This document shows positions 17,730-25,719 of a DNA stretch of 64,000 nt, in pieces. Location of the stretch: NCBI GenBank assembly GCA_963833745.1, contig CAWHZD010000004.1, positions 744,001 through 808,000 of the forward strand. Reading direction: 5' to 3'. The DNA is from AP-15 sp963833745 (GTDB lineage Bacteria; Pseudomonadota; Alphaproteobacteria; ATCC43930; CGMCC-115725). Each line of letters opens with the position of its first letter. The stretch's first letter is position 1. A program made the position numbers and the translations under genes. The notes beneath the pieces were generated by a model, which ran no database searches, was not told the origin of the DNA, and saw only the letters and a list, made by a program, of their open reading frames with translations.

Positions 17730-18354
17730 TCAGCTCAACGCCACCTCAAATCCGCGCCTGGTGCCGGGGCGGGCCATCAAGGTCTCATACCAGCGCTTGA
17801 CGTTGGGAAGTCGGCAAGGTCGACCAGATGGCGCTCGTGCCGCCAAGCCCAGCCGAGGATCGCGAAATCGGCGATCGAGATGTCGCCGCCGGCGAATTCC
17901 GCCTCGCCGAGGCGCTTGTCGAGCACGCCGTAGAGCCGGCGGGTTTCCTTGGTGTAGCGTTCGAGCCCGTAGCGCCGGTCCTGCTCGTCCTTGACCGCGA
18001 GGAAATGGTGCACCTGACCCGGCATCGGGCCAAAGCCGCCCATCTGCCACATCAGCCACTCCAACACCGGCACCTGCCGGCGCAGATCGTTGGGCCAGAA
18101 CTTGCCGGTCTTCTCGCCGAGATAGATCAGGATCGCGCCCAACTCGAAGATGCTGAGCGGCGCGCCGCCCGGTCCCTCGGGATCGACAATCGCGGGGATG
18201 CGGTTGTTCGGGCTGATCTTTAGAAATGCCGGGCGAACTGCTCGCCCTTCGAGATGTTGACCGGGTGGACGGTGTAGGGCAACCCCATCTCTTCGAGCGC
18301 CACGCTGATCTTGCGGCCGTTCGGCGTGTTCCAGGTGTGCAGTTCGATGGTCAT
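17730..18354 (-). pseudogene. Glutathione S-transferase, interrupted by two single-base deletions
   Basis: Reading from ATG 18354: MTIELHTWNTPNGRKISVAL, then EEMGLPYTVHPVNISKGEQF, the start of a thioredoxin-fold GST of the YfcG/Nu type. The frame is lost at about 18231-18233, resumes one frame over as FLKISPNNRIPAIVDPEG and continues with ELGAILIYLGEKTGKFWP and a helical C-domain (GDISIADFAILGWAW), then is lost again at 17805-17807 and resumes as NVKRWYETLMARPGTRRGFE to a stop at 17730. Both breaks are explained by one missing base in a G run on the + strand. Restored, the protein is of normal GST length (about 208 residues). Could be a true pseudogene or, more likely, consensus errors. Confidence 0.85.
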
Positions 18355-18463
18355 CGCAGGTTTGCCTCTCTACTGGTCAGGTTCAGGACACCCGCGGTGC
18401 CGGGCCCGCGGAAACCGGGCCAAGGTGTAGCGGATCGAGCCGAGCGCGGGCAACCGCCTGCGG

Positions 18464-19665
18464 TCAGACGGGCCGGCAATCCGGGAAGCGGAAGGTGAGC
18501 GCGGCGCCAAGGACGATCCCGGTCGCGACAACCGGGGCGACAAACCCGGCCGCCGGCAGGCCGGTGGCGTCCCACAGCGCGCCGCCGGCCAGCGGGACCA
18601 GGCATGAGAGCGCATAGCCGATCGTGAACATGCCGGCCGAAAGCCGGTGAACATCGTCAGCGGCGACCAATTGCGGCGGCAGGGCCAACGTTACGATCAA
18701 GGTAAACGCGCAGCAAAAGCCGATGATGCCGGCACCGACAATCGTGAACCACGGCCCCGCCGCCAGCAGGGTGGCGATGCCGACGAAGCCGACAATTTGG
18801 GCGGCGACGATCGCGGGTTTGCTGACGCTGAGACGTTGCGCCATCAGCAACAGCAGCAGCGAGGCCGGCAACTGGCCGAGATTGAGCGCGCTGAGCCCGG
18901 CGGTTACCAGTTCGGGCCGGCCGATCGCATGCAGGTAATCCGGAACGAAGGCGTTCGAGGCGAAATAGAGCCCGCCGGTGCCGCCCTGCATCAAGCCGAG
19001 TTGCCAAAGCTCGCGGCTGCGCCAATCGGGCCACCAGCGCGACGGCGCCTCAGGCGAACTCGAGGTTGCCGATTTCGCAGCGCCAGGGGACAGCGCGGTC
19101 AGCAACGCCGTCGCCGCGACCGGGACGGCCCAGACGACAAAGCTCGCCGGCCAGCTGCCGCCGACCAGCGGCAGGACCAGCGGAATCGTCAGCGCCGCCG
19201 GTATTGCCTCGCCGATCAGCAGCCCATTGGCATAGACCGCGGTCGCAAAACCCGGCCGCGTCGGGAACCACTGGCCGACAAGCGCCGGCAATGCCGGCTG
19301 CACGATCGCGACACCCGCCGCCATGACGCAGGTCATCGCGAACAGCATCGCCGGAGAGGGGCCGCCGCCGCGCGCGGCCGAACTCGCGGCGATGACAAGC
19401 AGCCCCGTGATCGCTGCACGGCGGCGCCCAGTTTCGCGATCAGCAGTGACCCCGGAATCGCGGCGAGACCGAACAGCAGCACGGGCAGTCCGGACAGCGC
19501 CCCGATCGCCCGTTCGCTGAGCGCGAACTCGCGGTGGATCAGCGGCAATACCGGCGGTACCGCGAGCACCGTCAGCCGCAAATTGCTGCCCGCCAGCCAC
19601 AACACCGCGAGGTGCAGGTGTGAGGCAGAGAAAGATTTGGGGTTGGACGCGGTCCGTGTCGGCAT
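18464..19665 (-). pseudogene. MFS transporter, CynX/NimT-like, interrupted by one single-base deletion
   Basis: From ATG 19665 the frame reads LHLAVLWLAGSNLRLTVLAV, PPVLPLIHREFALSERAIGAL and LFGLAAIPGSLLIAKLGA, the start of a CynX-type (cyanate/2-nitroimidazole) MFS carrier. At about 19421-19430 the frame shifts; the next frame continues directly as RRAAITGLLVIAASS and runs to the stop at 18464 with the remaining helices (GQWFPTRPGFATAVYANGLLIGE is the family's helix 4-5). Restoring one base in a GG run gives about 400 residues, normal for the family. It starts 26 bases after the lipoprotein gene on the same strand, so it may belong to the D-glutamate/MurL gene train. Substrate unknown. Confidence 0.85.
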
Positions 19666-19691
19666 GGCTGCGACTCCGGGAAGCCGCAGGG

Positions 19692-19940
19692 TTAGTGATG
19701 TTCGCAGGCGAAATAGGCGATGTCTTCCGCCGAGTCGAGGTAGCGGGGTACTTTTTCGTAGCGGGCGCAATGCTCCTTGGCCACTTCGGTCGCCGCGGCG
19801 AGGTCGCCGCTGTAGCCGACCTCGGCGGCGTTTGCATTACCCTCGGACAGAAAGGGCTTTGGCGCGCAACCGCATGCCGCCCCGAGGATCAGGAGCAGCG
19901 ACAGCGGCCCGATCTCGACCCACCGTGAACCCGCTCTCAT
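19692..19940 (-). CDS. Small putative lipoprotein downstream of murD2
   Basis: An 82-residue protein. The N-terminus (PLSLLLILGAACGCAPKP) is a hydrophobic signal ending in Cys, compatible with lipoprotein processing although the lipobox is imperfect. The mature part includes ATEVAKEHCARYEKVPRYLD and AEDIAYFACEHH, a motif I have seen in small alphaproteobacterial envelope proteins of unknown function. Its ATG overlaps the murD2 stop by four bases, so it is translationally coupled to the peptidoglycan-precursor genes and may act in the envelope. Function unknown. Confidence 0.75.
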   Translation of the reverse strand: MRAGSRWVEIGPLSLLLILGAACGCAPKPFLSEGNANAAEVGYSGDLAAATEVAKEHCARYEKVPRYLDSAEDIAYFACEHH

Positions 19941-21271
19941 CGAAGCGTTTCCGTCTCGTTTGGGGCGAGGCCCACCTTGGCCGCAAAATCTCGGCCGCGC
20001 TCCGCAAAGTTACGGTAATAGCCGTAGCTGGGTGCGGCTGGCGACAGCAGTATGACGCCGCCCGAGGAGGTCATTCGTTTCGCCAGGCTGACGGCCTCCT
20101 CCATCGACCGCGCGGAAGCGGCCTCGGGCGGCTCGCCGGCACCGGCGCGCAACGCGGCGTAGATGCGGCCCCCGCTGGCGCCAAGGCAGACGACCCCTTG
20201 TGCACCGCCGCCGACAAACCTGGCGACAAGCTTGCTGTAATCGATGCCGCGGTCGTAGCCGCCGACGATGGCAGTGATCGCCCGCCCGGTATAAACCTCA
20301 AGTGCCGCGATCGTCAATTCCGGAGCGGTCGAAATGCTGTCGTCGACGTACAGCACACCGTCGATTTCGCCGATCTCCTGCTGGCGGTGCGGCAACGCGC
20401 GAAAGTCGTCGGTCACCGCGAGAGCCTCGACCGGGTCGAGCTCGAGCACCTTCACAACCGACAGCGCGGCGCAGACATTCGAAAGATTGTGGGGCCTGGC
20501 AAGATAGCCATTGCCTACCGTTCCGATCGGCGCGGAGCCGTCGAAAATCGCCCCGCCTCGGGCATGCAGCCCAACCTCGTCATTAAAGAGGTATTGGGCC
20601 AGGCCGCGCGCAGCCGTCGTCTGCCCGTCAACGATGGCGCATTGGCTGTGGCGCAGCAGATTGAGCTTGTCGCGGTAATAGGCACCCAGTGTGCCGTGCC
20701 AGTCGAGATGCTCGGGAAAGAGCGATGTCAGCACCGCGATGTCGCAGACCCCGTCGAAATCTGCGGCCTGGTAACTTGAAACCTCGATGACCGCGTAATC
20801 GGTCTTGGTGTGGTCGATTTCGGTGACGGGAACGCCGATATTGCCGGCGAGCGCCACCTTGCGGCCGAACCGGCCGACGATATGCGCGATCAACGAGGCC
20901 GTCGTGCTTTTCCCCTTGGTTCCGGTGACGCAAATCGTCCTGACACCGAGCGCCTCACCGAACCATAGGTTCAGCAGCGAGGTAACCGCGACGCCATTTT
21001 CCCGGACAATCGCGATCTCGCGGCGATAAAGGCTGACGCCGGGCGACTTGACGAGCACGTCGATACGGTCGAGGGCGCGAGCGATGACCTGAGGGCCGAA
21101 CGCACACTCGATGTTGCTGAATTCGCGCGGTAGCTGCGCGTCCTCCGCGTCGTCCAACACCAGCAAGGGGAGGTTCGGGTGCCGGGCGCGCAGAAATTGG
21201 ATCGCGGCCTGGCCCTCCCTGCCGAGCCCCCAAATCGCGACCCGTGCCGCGCCGAGGTCAGCCGCACGCAT
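19937..21271 (-). CDS. murD2: UDP-N-acetylmuramoyl-L-alanine--L-glutamate ligase (MurD2)
   Basis: A 444-residue Mur ligase. The ATP site GTKGKST is at residues 117-123, VIEVSSYQ and FPEHLDWHGT follow, and the C-domain ends SPAAPSYGYYRNFAERG. It differs from canonical MurD where that enzyme has HRME and DSKATN: here HRQQ (295-298) and DDSISTAPE (310-318), lacking the MurD Lys. These changes match MurD2, the ligase that adds L-Glu rather than D-Glu to UDP-MurNAc-L-Ala in Xanthomonas. It overlaps murL, its epimerase partner, by 14 bases. There is no murD in the dcw cluster of this window, so this is probably the essential second-amino-acid ligase. L-Glu specificity is inferred from motifs and partner, not shown. 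Confidence 0.88.
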   Translation of the reverse strand: MRAADLGAARVAIWGLGREGQAAIQFLRARHPNLPLLVLDDAEDAQLPREFSNIECAFGPQVIARALDRIDVLVKSPGVSLYRREIAIVRENGVAVTSLLNLWFGEALGVRTICVTGTKGKSTTASLIAHIVGRFGRKVALAGNIGVPVTEIDHTKTDYAVIEVSSYQAADFDGVCDIAVLTSLFPEHLDWHGTLGAYYRDKLNLLRHSQCAIVDGQTTAARGLAQYLFNDEVGLHARGGAIFDGSAPIGTVGNGYLARPHNLSNVCAALSVVKVLELDPVEALAVTDDFRALPHRQQEIGEIDGVLYVDDSISTAPELTIAALEVYTGRAITAIVGGYDRGIDYSKLVARFVGGGAQGVVCLGASGGRIYAALRAGAGEPPEAASARSMEEAVSLAKRMTSSGGVILLSPAAPSYGYYRNFAERGRDFAAKVGLAPNETETLR

Positions 21272-22589
21272 CGAGCTTGGCCAGGAAGGCGTCCGGGACC
21301 CGGTGCGGATGCCGGGCGGTCAGCAGCGCCAGAAATTCGGTCGGACCGCATTCCCGCAACGACGGGAAGTCCAGGTGCAGCCGTCGCACGACGGCATCGT
21401 CGCGCCAGTCGGGATCGCTCGCGAGATACGTCATTACCGCTGCGCTTTCGGCGATTTCGCCAACGCATTCGAACGGCTTGTGCTCGCGCAATCCACACAA
21501 CTCCGCAAATCCGTCGGTTTGGGCTGCGTCGTCGAGCATGTCGCGGCCGAAGATCGCGAGCAGCTGGGGCTTTGCAATAAAGGGCGCCAGCGCCAGGAAC
21601 ACAAATCGGCATTTCGGGCAATTGCAGCACCAGTTCCGTCCGCGCTCGGCCGGCGATTGCCGGAAAGCGGTATTGCAGCTGCGAAACTTGTGCAAATATT
21701 GCGGGTGCTGCGCAAAACGCCGGGCGATCGCGATTTCCGACAATGGCCGCAACAGGGAAAAATAGGCGATGCTCGGGGTGATGTGGCTGGCGATGTAAGC
21801 GGCGAAATTGCTCTCGAATTCGAGCGATTTACTGTACTGATGATTGATTTCAACGCCATTGACCGAGAGGTTCGGTGCGCTGGCGGAATGCTCGTTTGAC
21901 ATCGCGACGGTGTCGAAACCCGCGAGCACGGCGCAGGCCAGCACGATTGCGCTGAGGATGCCGGTGATCGGGACATGCCCGTTCAGCGCGCCGTGCTCGT
22001 TGAGCCTCAGCAGCCCTGGGTCGAGACGGCGGCGCACCCGAACAAAGGACAAATCCGCTGCCGCGATGCACGCCGCAATCGGCTCTGCGTCGCCCAGCGA
22101 AAACAACACGACATCCTGACCGGCGGCCTTCAGACATTCGAGCGTAACGACTAAATCCTTGCCGCCGCCAACCGGTACGCAGGTGCGCTGGGGCAGTTCA
22201 AGCGCCACCGGCGGCGGCGGTGAAAATTGATCGGAAATAAACCGGCAATGACCGCGCAGAGTGATCTCGTTTCGCCAGCTAAATTCAGCGAGGCCTTTCT
22301 CGTAGAAATCTTGCAGAAACGCAGCGGTTGTCCGATCGAGAGGAAACGCCTCGCAGCGCAGGATCTCCGGCACGAAGGCCTTGTAATAGCTGACGCCCGA
22401 CAGCAAAAAGACCAGGTGGAAAATTCGGTCAAGCACCGCCTCGGCGGGGCGAGAGAGCGGCCGCGCGGGAAAATCGAAGATCAGCCTTTCTTCGAAATGC
22501 GGCCCGCCAAGGAACCGATAGCGGCATAACAGCGAAGCATCCGCCGGATCATATCGGTAGTTCTCGAAGATGAATTCTTTATATCGCAT
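21258..22589 (-). CDS. murL: UDP-N-acetyl-alpha-D-muramoyl-L-alanyl-L-glutamate epimerase (MurL)
   Basis: The 443-residue protein matches MurL, which uses ATP to invert the terminal L-Glu of UDP-MurNAc-L-Ala-L-Glu to D-Glu. It has a PP-loop-like GGGKDLVVTLE at residues 141-151, SNEHSAS at 231-237, NHQYSKS at 249-255 and a CCNCPKC cluster at 321-327. The start is ATG 22589 (MRYKEFIFENYRYD), which overlaps the stop of the upstream DUF4392 gene by 11 bases; the longer open frame upstream is a shadow. It in turn overlaps murD2 by 14 bases, so the three genes are tightly coupled. All motifs look intact. Main uncertainty is only that activity is inferred from homology. Confidence 0.9.
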   Translation of the reverse strand: MRYKEFIFENYRYDPADASLLCRYRFLGGPHFEERLIFDFPARPLSRPAEAVLDRIFHLVFLLSGVSYYKAFVPEILRCEAFPLDRTTAAFLQDFYEKGLAEFSWRNEITLRGHCRFISDQFSPPPPVALELPQRTCVPVGGGKDLVVTLECLKAAGQDVVLFSLGDAEPIAACIAAADLSFVRVRRRLDPGLLRLNEHGALNGHVPITGILSAIVLACAVLAGFDTVAMSNEHSASAPNLSVNGVEINHQYSKSLEFESNFAAYIASHITPSIAYFSLLRPLSEIAIARRFAQHPQYLHKFRSCNTAFRQSPAERGRNWCCNCPKCRFVFLALAPFIAKPQLLAIFGRDMLDDAAQTDGFAELCGLREHKPFECVGEIAESAAVMTYLASDPDWRDDAVVRRLHLDFPSLRECGPTEFLALLTARHPHRVPDAFLAKLDACG

Positions 22590-23508
22590 GCCCGCCCTCG
22601 GCGAGCATGCGGATCGTGCGCAGTTTTTCATGATGGGCGGCGAGGTCGAGATTATCGATCGTCGGTGCCTGCACCCGCGACACGCCGTCGACCGCCGGCC
22701 CGTCATGCAGGGTGGCTTCGAGAATTTTGCGGTCGAGCACCTCGTCGAGGCATTGCAGCAAACGCGAGCGCCAGTCCTCGCGGACAACGGCGAGCGCGCC
22801 GAGCAGCGCATAGGCGCCCCAATGGGAAACCCCGGCGACGACCAGGTGACGCGCCGGGGTAACGCAAGCAATCGTGTCGCCATGCGTGATGTGCTGGGCG
22901 ATCAGGGCTCGCGGCAAAGCCCCCATCCCGATCTCGTTGCCACCGTCGCCGACCGCGATCGTGTCCCACGGCCCGGCCGCGAACAGCTCGTCGAGCGGCG
23001 CGGTAAAGGCGCTGATATCCTGGCCGCGCATGTTGCGCGGCGTGCCGTCAGCGCTGCGCCCGCAGCGTTCGATCGATATCGCATGAGTAACGCCGTCGAT
23101 GCGCCAAGTCTCGATCAAGGGTGCCAGCGACGCGCCAATCGCGACGGCGTCGACCGCCACACCGGGCGCGCCGGCCGCCGCTAATGCCACTGCGCAAGCA
23201 TTGCGGCAGGGCGCGTCGGTGGCGAGCCGGCAGGGGATGCCAATTTCGGCAAGCCCGCGGGCCAACAGCGCCGTGCCAATCGGACCGTCGGTCTCGGCTG
23301 CTGGCGGCGACCCCAGTGGTACGAAAAACCCGGTGATCAATCCCACCCGGCATGGCCGGGCCGCCGCCAAAACCGAAGCGGCGCCCCATAGCCCGCCGCG
23401 GGCGGCCTCACACAAGGCGCCGATGTTGCGCCCGACCTCGGTCTGCACCGCGCACTCGATATCAGCGACCAACGCTTGCATCTCGGCTGGCGACGCGATC
23501 GCCGGCAT
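22579..23508 (-). CDS. D-glutamate cyclase C-terminal-domain protein (DUF4392, PF14336)
   Basis: A 309-residue stand-alone version of the C-terminal domain of the mammalian D-glutamate cyclase DGLUCY. Recognisable pieces are RVGLITGFFVPLGSPPAAETDGPIG-like N-terminal motif, an ISIERCGR segment, MRGQDIS, and IAVGDGGNEIGMGALPRALI followed by HLVVAGVSHWGAYAL. In animals the two-domain enzyme turns D-glutamate into 5-oxo-D-proline. Here the two domains are separate genes: this one starts three bases after the stop of the DUF1445 gene and overlaps murL at its end. The pairing strongly suggests the two halves work together; direct biochemical proof for split bacterial forms is not known to me. Confidence 0.85.
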   Translation of the reverse strand: MPAIASPAEMQALVADIECAVQTEVGRNIGALCEAARGGLWGAASVLAAARPCRVGLITGFFVPLGSPPAAETDGPIGTALLARGLAEIGIPCRLATDAPCRNACAVALAAAGAPGVAVDAVAIGASLAPLIETWRIDGVTHAISIERCGRSADGTPRNMRGQDISAFTAPLDELFAAGPWDTIAVGDGGNEIGMGALPRALIAQHITHGDTIACVTPARHLVVAGVSHWGAYALLGALAVVREDWRSRLLQCLDEVLDRKILEATLHDGPAVDGVSRVQAPTIDNLDLAAHHEKLRTIRMLAEGGHAI

Positions 23509-23511
23509 CCG

Positions 23512-24312
23512 CTAAAGGCTCGCGAGCTTGGCGTTCAAGAGATCGGTGATCAGCATCGACCCCGGTGCATGGGTGATGCAGAATTCCGGCTCGGCTTCGG
23601 CGATGACCGCCTGCGGGGTGACCCCGCACGCCCAGAACACCGGTAATTCGCCGTCATGCACCGGAACCGCGTCGCCGTAATCCGGACGCCGCAGGTTTTT
23701 GATGCCGATCGCCTCGGGCAGACCCAAATGCACCGGGGCGCCGTGGACCGACGGAAAGCGCGAGGTGATCTGGATTGCCCGGATCGCATCGGCGGGTTTC
23801 AACGGCCGCATCGAGACCACGAGCGGGCCGCTGAACGGGCCTGCCGCCACGCAGCGGATATCGGTGCGGTACATCGGAACGTTCGAGCCGCAGGTCATGT
23901 GGCGCAACTCAATTCCTTCCTCGACCAGCGCCTGCTCGAACGAAAACGAACAGCCGAGTGCAAAGCTGACCAGATCGTCGCGCCAGACGTGGGTGACATC
24001 GGTTGGCTCTTCGGCCAGTTTACCGTACCGCCAGACGCGATATTTTGGCAGATCGGTCCGGATGTCGAGATCTTCGCCCAGTCCCGCGAGCCGCGGATCA
24101 CCCGGCTCCGAGACGGCCAATACCGGACATGGCTTGGGATTGGCCTGCGCAAAACGCAGAAAGTCATGCGCCAGCGCCTTTGGCAGGATCACCAGGTTCG
24201 CCTGAACGTTGCCGGCGGCGAGCCCGGCGGTCGCACCGGAAAATTCACCCGCGCGGATGCGCCGACGCTCGCGCGCGCCGGCCGCGATGCTTCGATCAAT
24301 TGCTGCGCTCAT
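23512..24312 (-). CDS. D-glutamate cyclase N-terminal-type protein (DUF1445, PF07286)
   Basis: A 266-residue DUF1445/YcsI family protein, often labelled putative hydro-lyase and now grouped with D-glutamate cyclase. Signatures are YRVWRYGKLAEEPTDV, LVSFALGCSFSFEQALVEEG, CGSNVPMYRTDI, VVSMRPLKP, HLGLPEAIGIKNLRRPDYGD, VFWACGVTPQAV and ITHAPGSMLITD, all strongly conserved in the family. It is the first gene of the - strand train that continues with DUF4392, murL, murD2 and the lipoprotein. ATG 24312 is used; a GTG sits immediately before it. Its promoter must lie in the 99 bases shared with the divergent SMR gene. Confidence 0.87.
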   Translation of the reverse strand: MSAAIDRSIAAGARERRRIRAGEFSGATAGLAAGNVQANLVILPKALAHDFLRFAQANPKPCPVLAVSEPGDPRLAGLGEDLDIRTDLPKYRVWRYGKLAEEPTDVTHVWRDDLVSFALGCSFSFEQALVEEGIELRHMTCGSNVPMYRTDIRCVAAGPFSGPLVVSMRPLKPADAIRAIQITSRFPSVHGAPVHLGLPEAIGIKNLRRPDYGDAVPVHDGELPVFWACGVTPQAVIAEAEPEFCITHAPGSMLITDLLNAKLASL

Positions 24313-24411
24313 CACAACGATCCATATTCCGAATGGCTAATTTTACCGCCGATCGGCAGCGGTCGTCAAAGCGGCCACCCGGCGGCGACTGACCCGGCCG
24401 AGGGATATCGA

Positions 24412-24735
24412 ATGAGCATCTTCTATCTGGCCGCCGCCATTTTGCTGGAAATTTGCGGCACGACGGCATTGAAGCTGTCCGACGGATTTACTCGCCTCGG
24501 CCCGGCGAGCGTCGTCGTCATCTGCTATACGGCGAGCTTTGCGGTGCTGTCATTGGCCTTGCGCGGGATCGACCTGTCGACCGCCTATGCGGTGTGGTCC
24601 GGGGTCGGGACGGCGCTCGTCGCTGCCATCGGCATTGTGTGGTTCGGCGAGTCCGCCGGCACCTGGAAGCTTGCGTGCTTGGCGCTGATCGTGGTCGGGG
24701 TGGCCGGCCTGAATCTTGCCGGGCGCGGCTCGTGA
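24412..24735 (+). CDS. Small multidrug resistance (SMR) family transporter
   Basis: A 107-residue four-helix membrane protein of the EmrE/SugE family. The membrane-embedded Glu essential for proton coupling is at position 13 (LLEICGTTALKLSDGF), and the YAVWSGVGTALVAAIG and WKLACLALIVVGVAGLNL segments are diagnostic. SMR proteins work as dimers exporting cationic toxins or guanidinium/quaternary compounds. It is transcribed away from the D-glutamate cyclase/murL train and shares its upstream region, but a functional link is unproven. It converges on the glucokinase gene with 6 bases between stops. Confidence 0.93.
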   Translation: MSIFYLAAAILLEICGTTALKLSDGFTRLGPASVVVICYTASFAVLSLALRGIDLSTAYAVWSGVGTALVAAIGIVWFGESAGTWKLACLALIVVGVAGLNLAGRGS

Positions 24736-24741
24736 TCCGTT

Positions 24742-25719
24742 CTAGCTCGCAAGCAACGCAGCGCAGCCGAGAAAGGCCGCTAATGGCTGGGTTACGACGT
24801 AGGTCGGGATCGCGGCGAGATAGGGCTCGAATCTGCCCTTTGCCTGGAACCGCGCGCGAAACGGCGAATCGGCAAAGTGTTGGCCAAGCCGCGGCACGAT
24901 TCCGCCCGCGATGAAGACGCCGCCGCGCGCACCCAAGGTCAGCGCCAGATTGCCCGCGACGGTGCCCAGCATGGCACAGAACATCGCAGTCGCCTCGACG
25001 CAGACCGGATCCTCGCCGCGCATGCCGAGATCGGTGATCTGAGCCGCGGTGTAGCCCTTCGACGGGGCGCGATCGACTTCAGACAGGGTATTGTAAAGGT
25101 TGACGATCCCCGGCCCCGACAGCACCCGCTCGGCTGAAACATGATCGAACCTGCGGCGCATGTGATCGAGCACCGCGCTTTCGCGATCGGTCGCCGGTGC
25201 CATCGTGGCATGGCCGCCCTCGCCGGTCAGCGCCACCCGACCGGCGGCGCCGGCGACGAGGCCGGAAACGCCGAGACCCGATCCCGGGCCCAGCACCGCG
25301 AGCGGCGCACCGGAAACTGCGGTGCCGCCGCCGACAGTTAGCCGATCGTCGAGACCGAGACGGGGCAGCGCCAGCGCCTGTGCTGTAAAATCGTTGATGA
25401 CTTCAAGGCGCTCAAAGCCAAAATGAGCCTTCAGTGCCGTGATCGAAAAACTCCACGGGTGGTTGGTCATCGCCACCCGGTCGCCGGTAACCGCGGATGC
25501 GATCGCGATCGCCCCTTGCCGCGGCAGCGGCAATCCGCGCCGGTCGCTCAGATATTCGGTAAGCGCATCGTCGATCGTCGGATAAAGCTCGCAGGCGTGG
25601 CTGCGCCAGTGCAGCACCTTGCCGTCGGGAGACACCAGGCCGAAGCGGGCGTTGGTGGCGCCGATGTCGCCGACGAGCCAAGTCTCCGGCTCAACATCGG
25701 AGTCGCTCGCCGCATTCAT
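24742..25719 (-). CDS. glk: Glucokinase
   Basis: Phosphorylates glucose with ATP. The 325-residue protein shows the bacterial Glk family motifs: VGDIGATNARFGL phosphate loop, FINDF-like VINDFTAQALALP, LGPGSGLGVSGL, EGGHATMAP and GGVFIAGGIVPRL. ATG 25719 overlaps the otsA stop by four bases, so otsB-otsA-glk is probably one transcript; glucokinase can recycle glucose from trehalose breakdown. The upstream part of the open frame is antisense to nothing useful and overlaps otsA, so it is rejected as the start. Confidence 0.93.
   Translation of the reverse strand: MNAASDSDVEPETWLVGDIGATNARFGLVSPDGKVLHWRSHACELYPTIDDALTEYLSDRRGLPLPRQGAIAIASAVTGDRVAMTNHPWSFSITALKAHFGFERLEVINDFTAQALALPRLGLDDRLTVGGGTAVSGAPLAVLGPGSGLGVSGLVAGAAGRVALTGEGGHATMAPATDRESAVLDHMRRRFDHVSAERVLSGPGIVNLYNTLSEVDRAPSKGYTAAQITDLGMRGEDPVCVEATAMFCAMLGTVAGNLALTLGARGGVFIAGGIVPRLGQHFADSPFRARFQAKGRFEPYLAAIPTYVVTQPLAAFLGCAALLAS

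Noticed and set aside
18647..20779. A very long + strand open frame (about 710 codons) opposite the MFS, lipoprotein and murD2 genes
   Set aside because: It is Arg/Asp/Gln-rich low-complexity sequence produced by the high GC content on the strand opposite real genes; no motif or start signal supports it.
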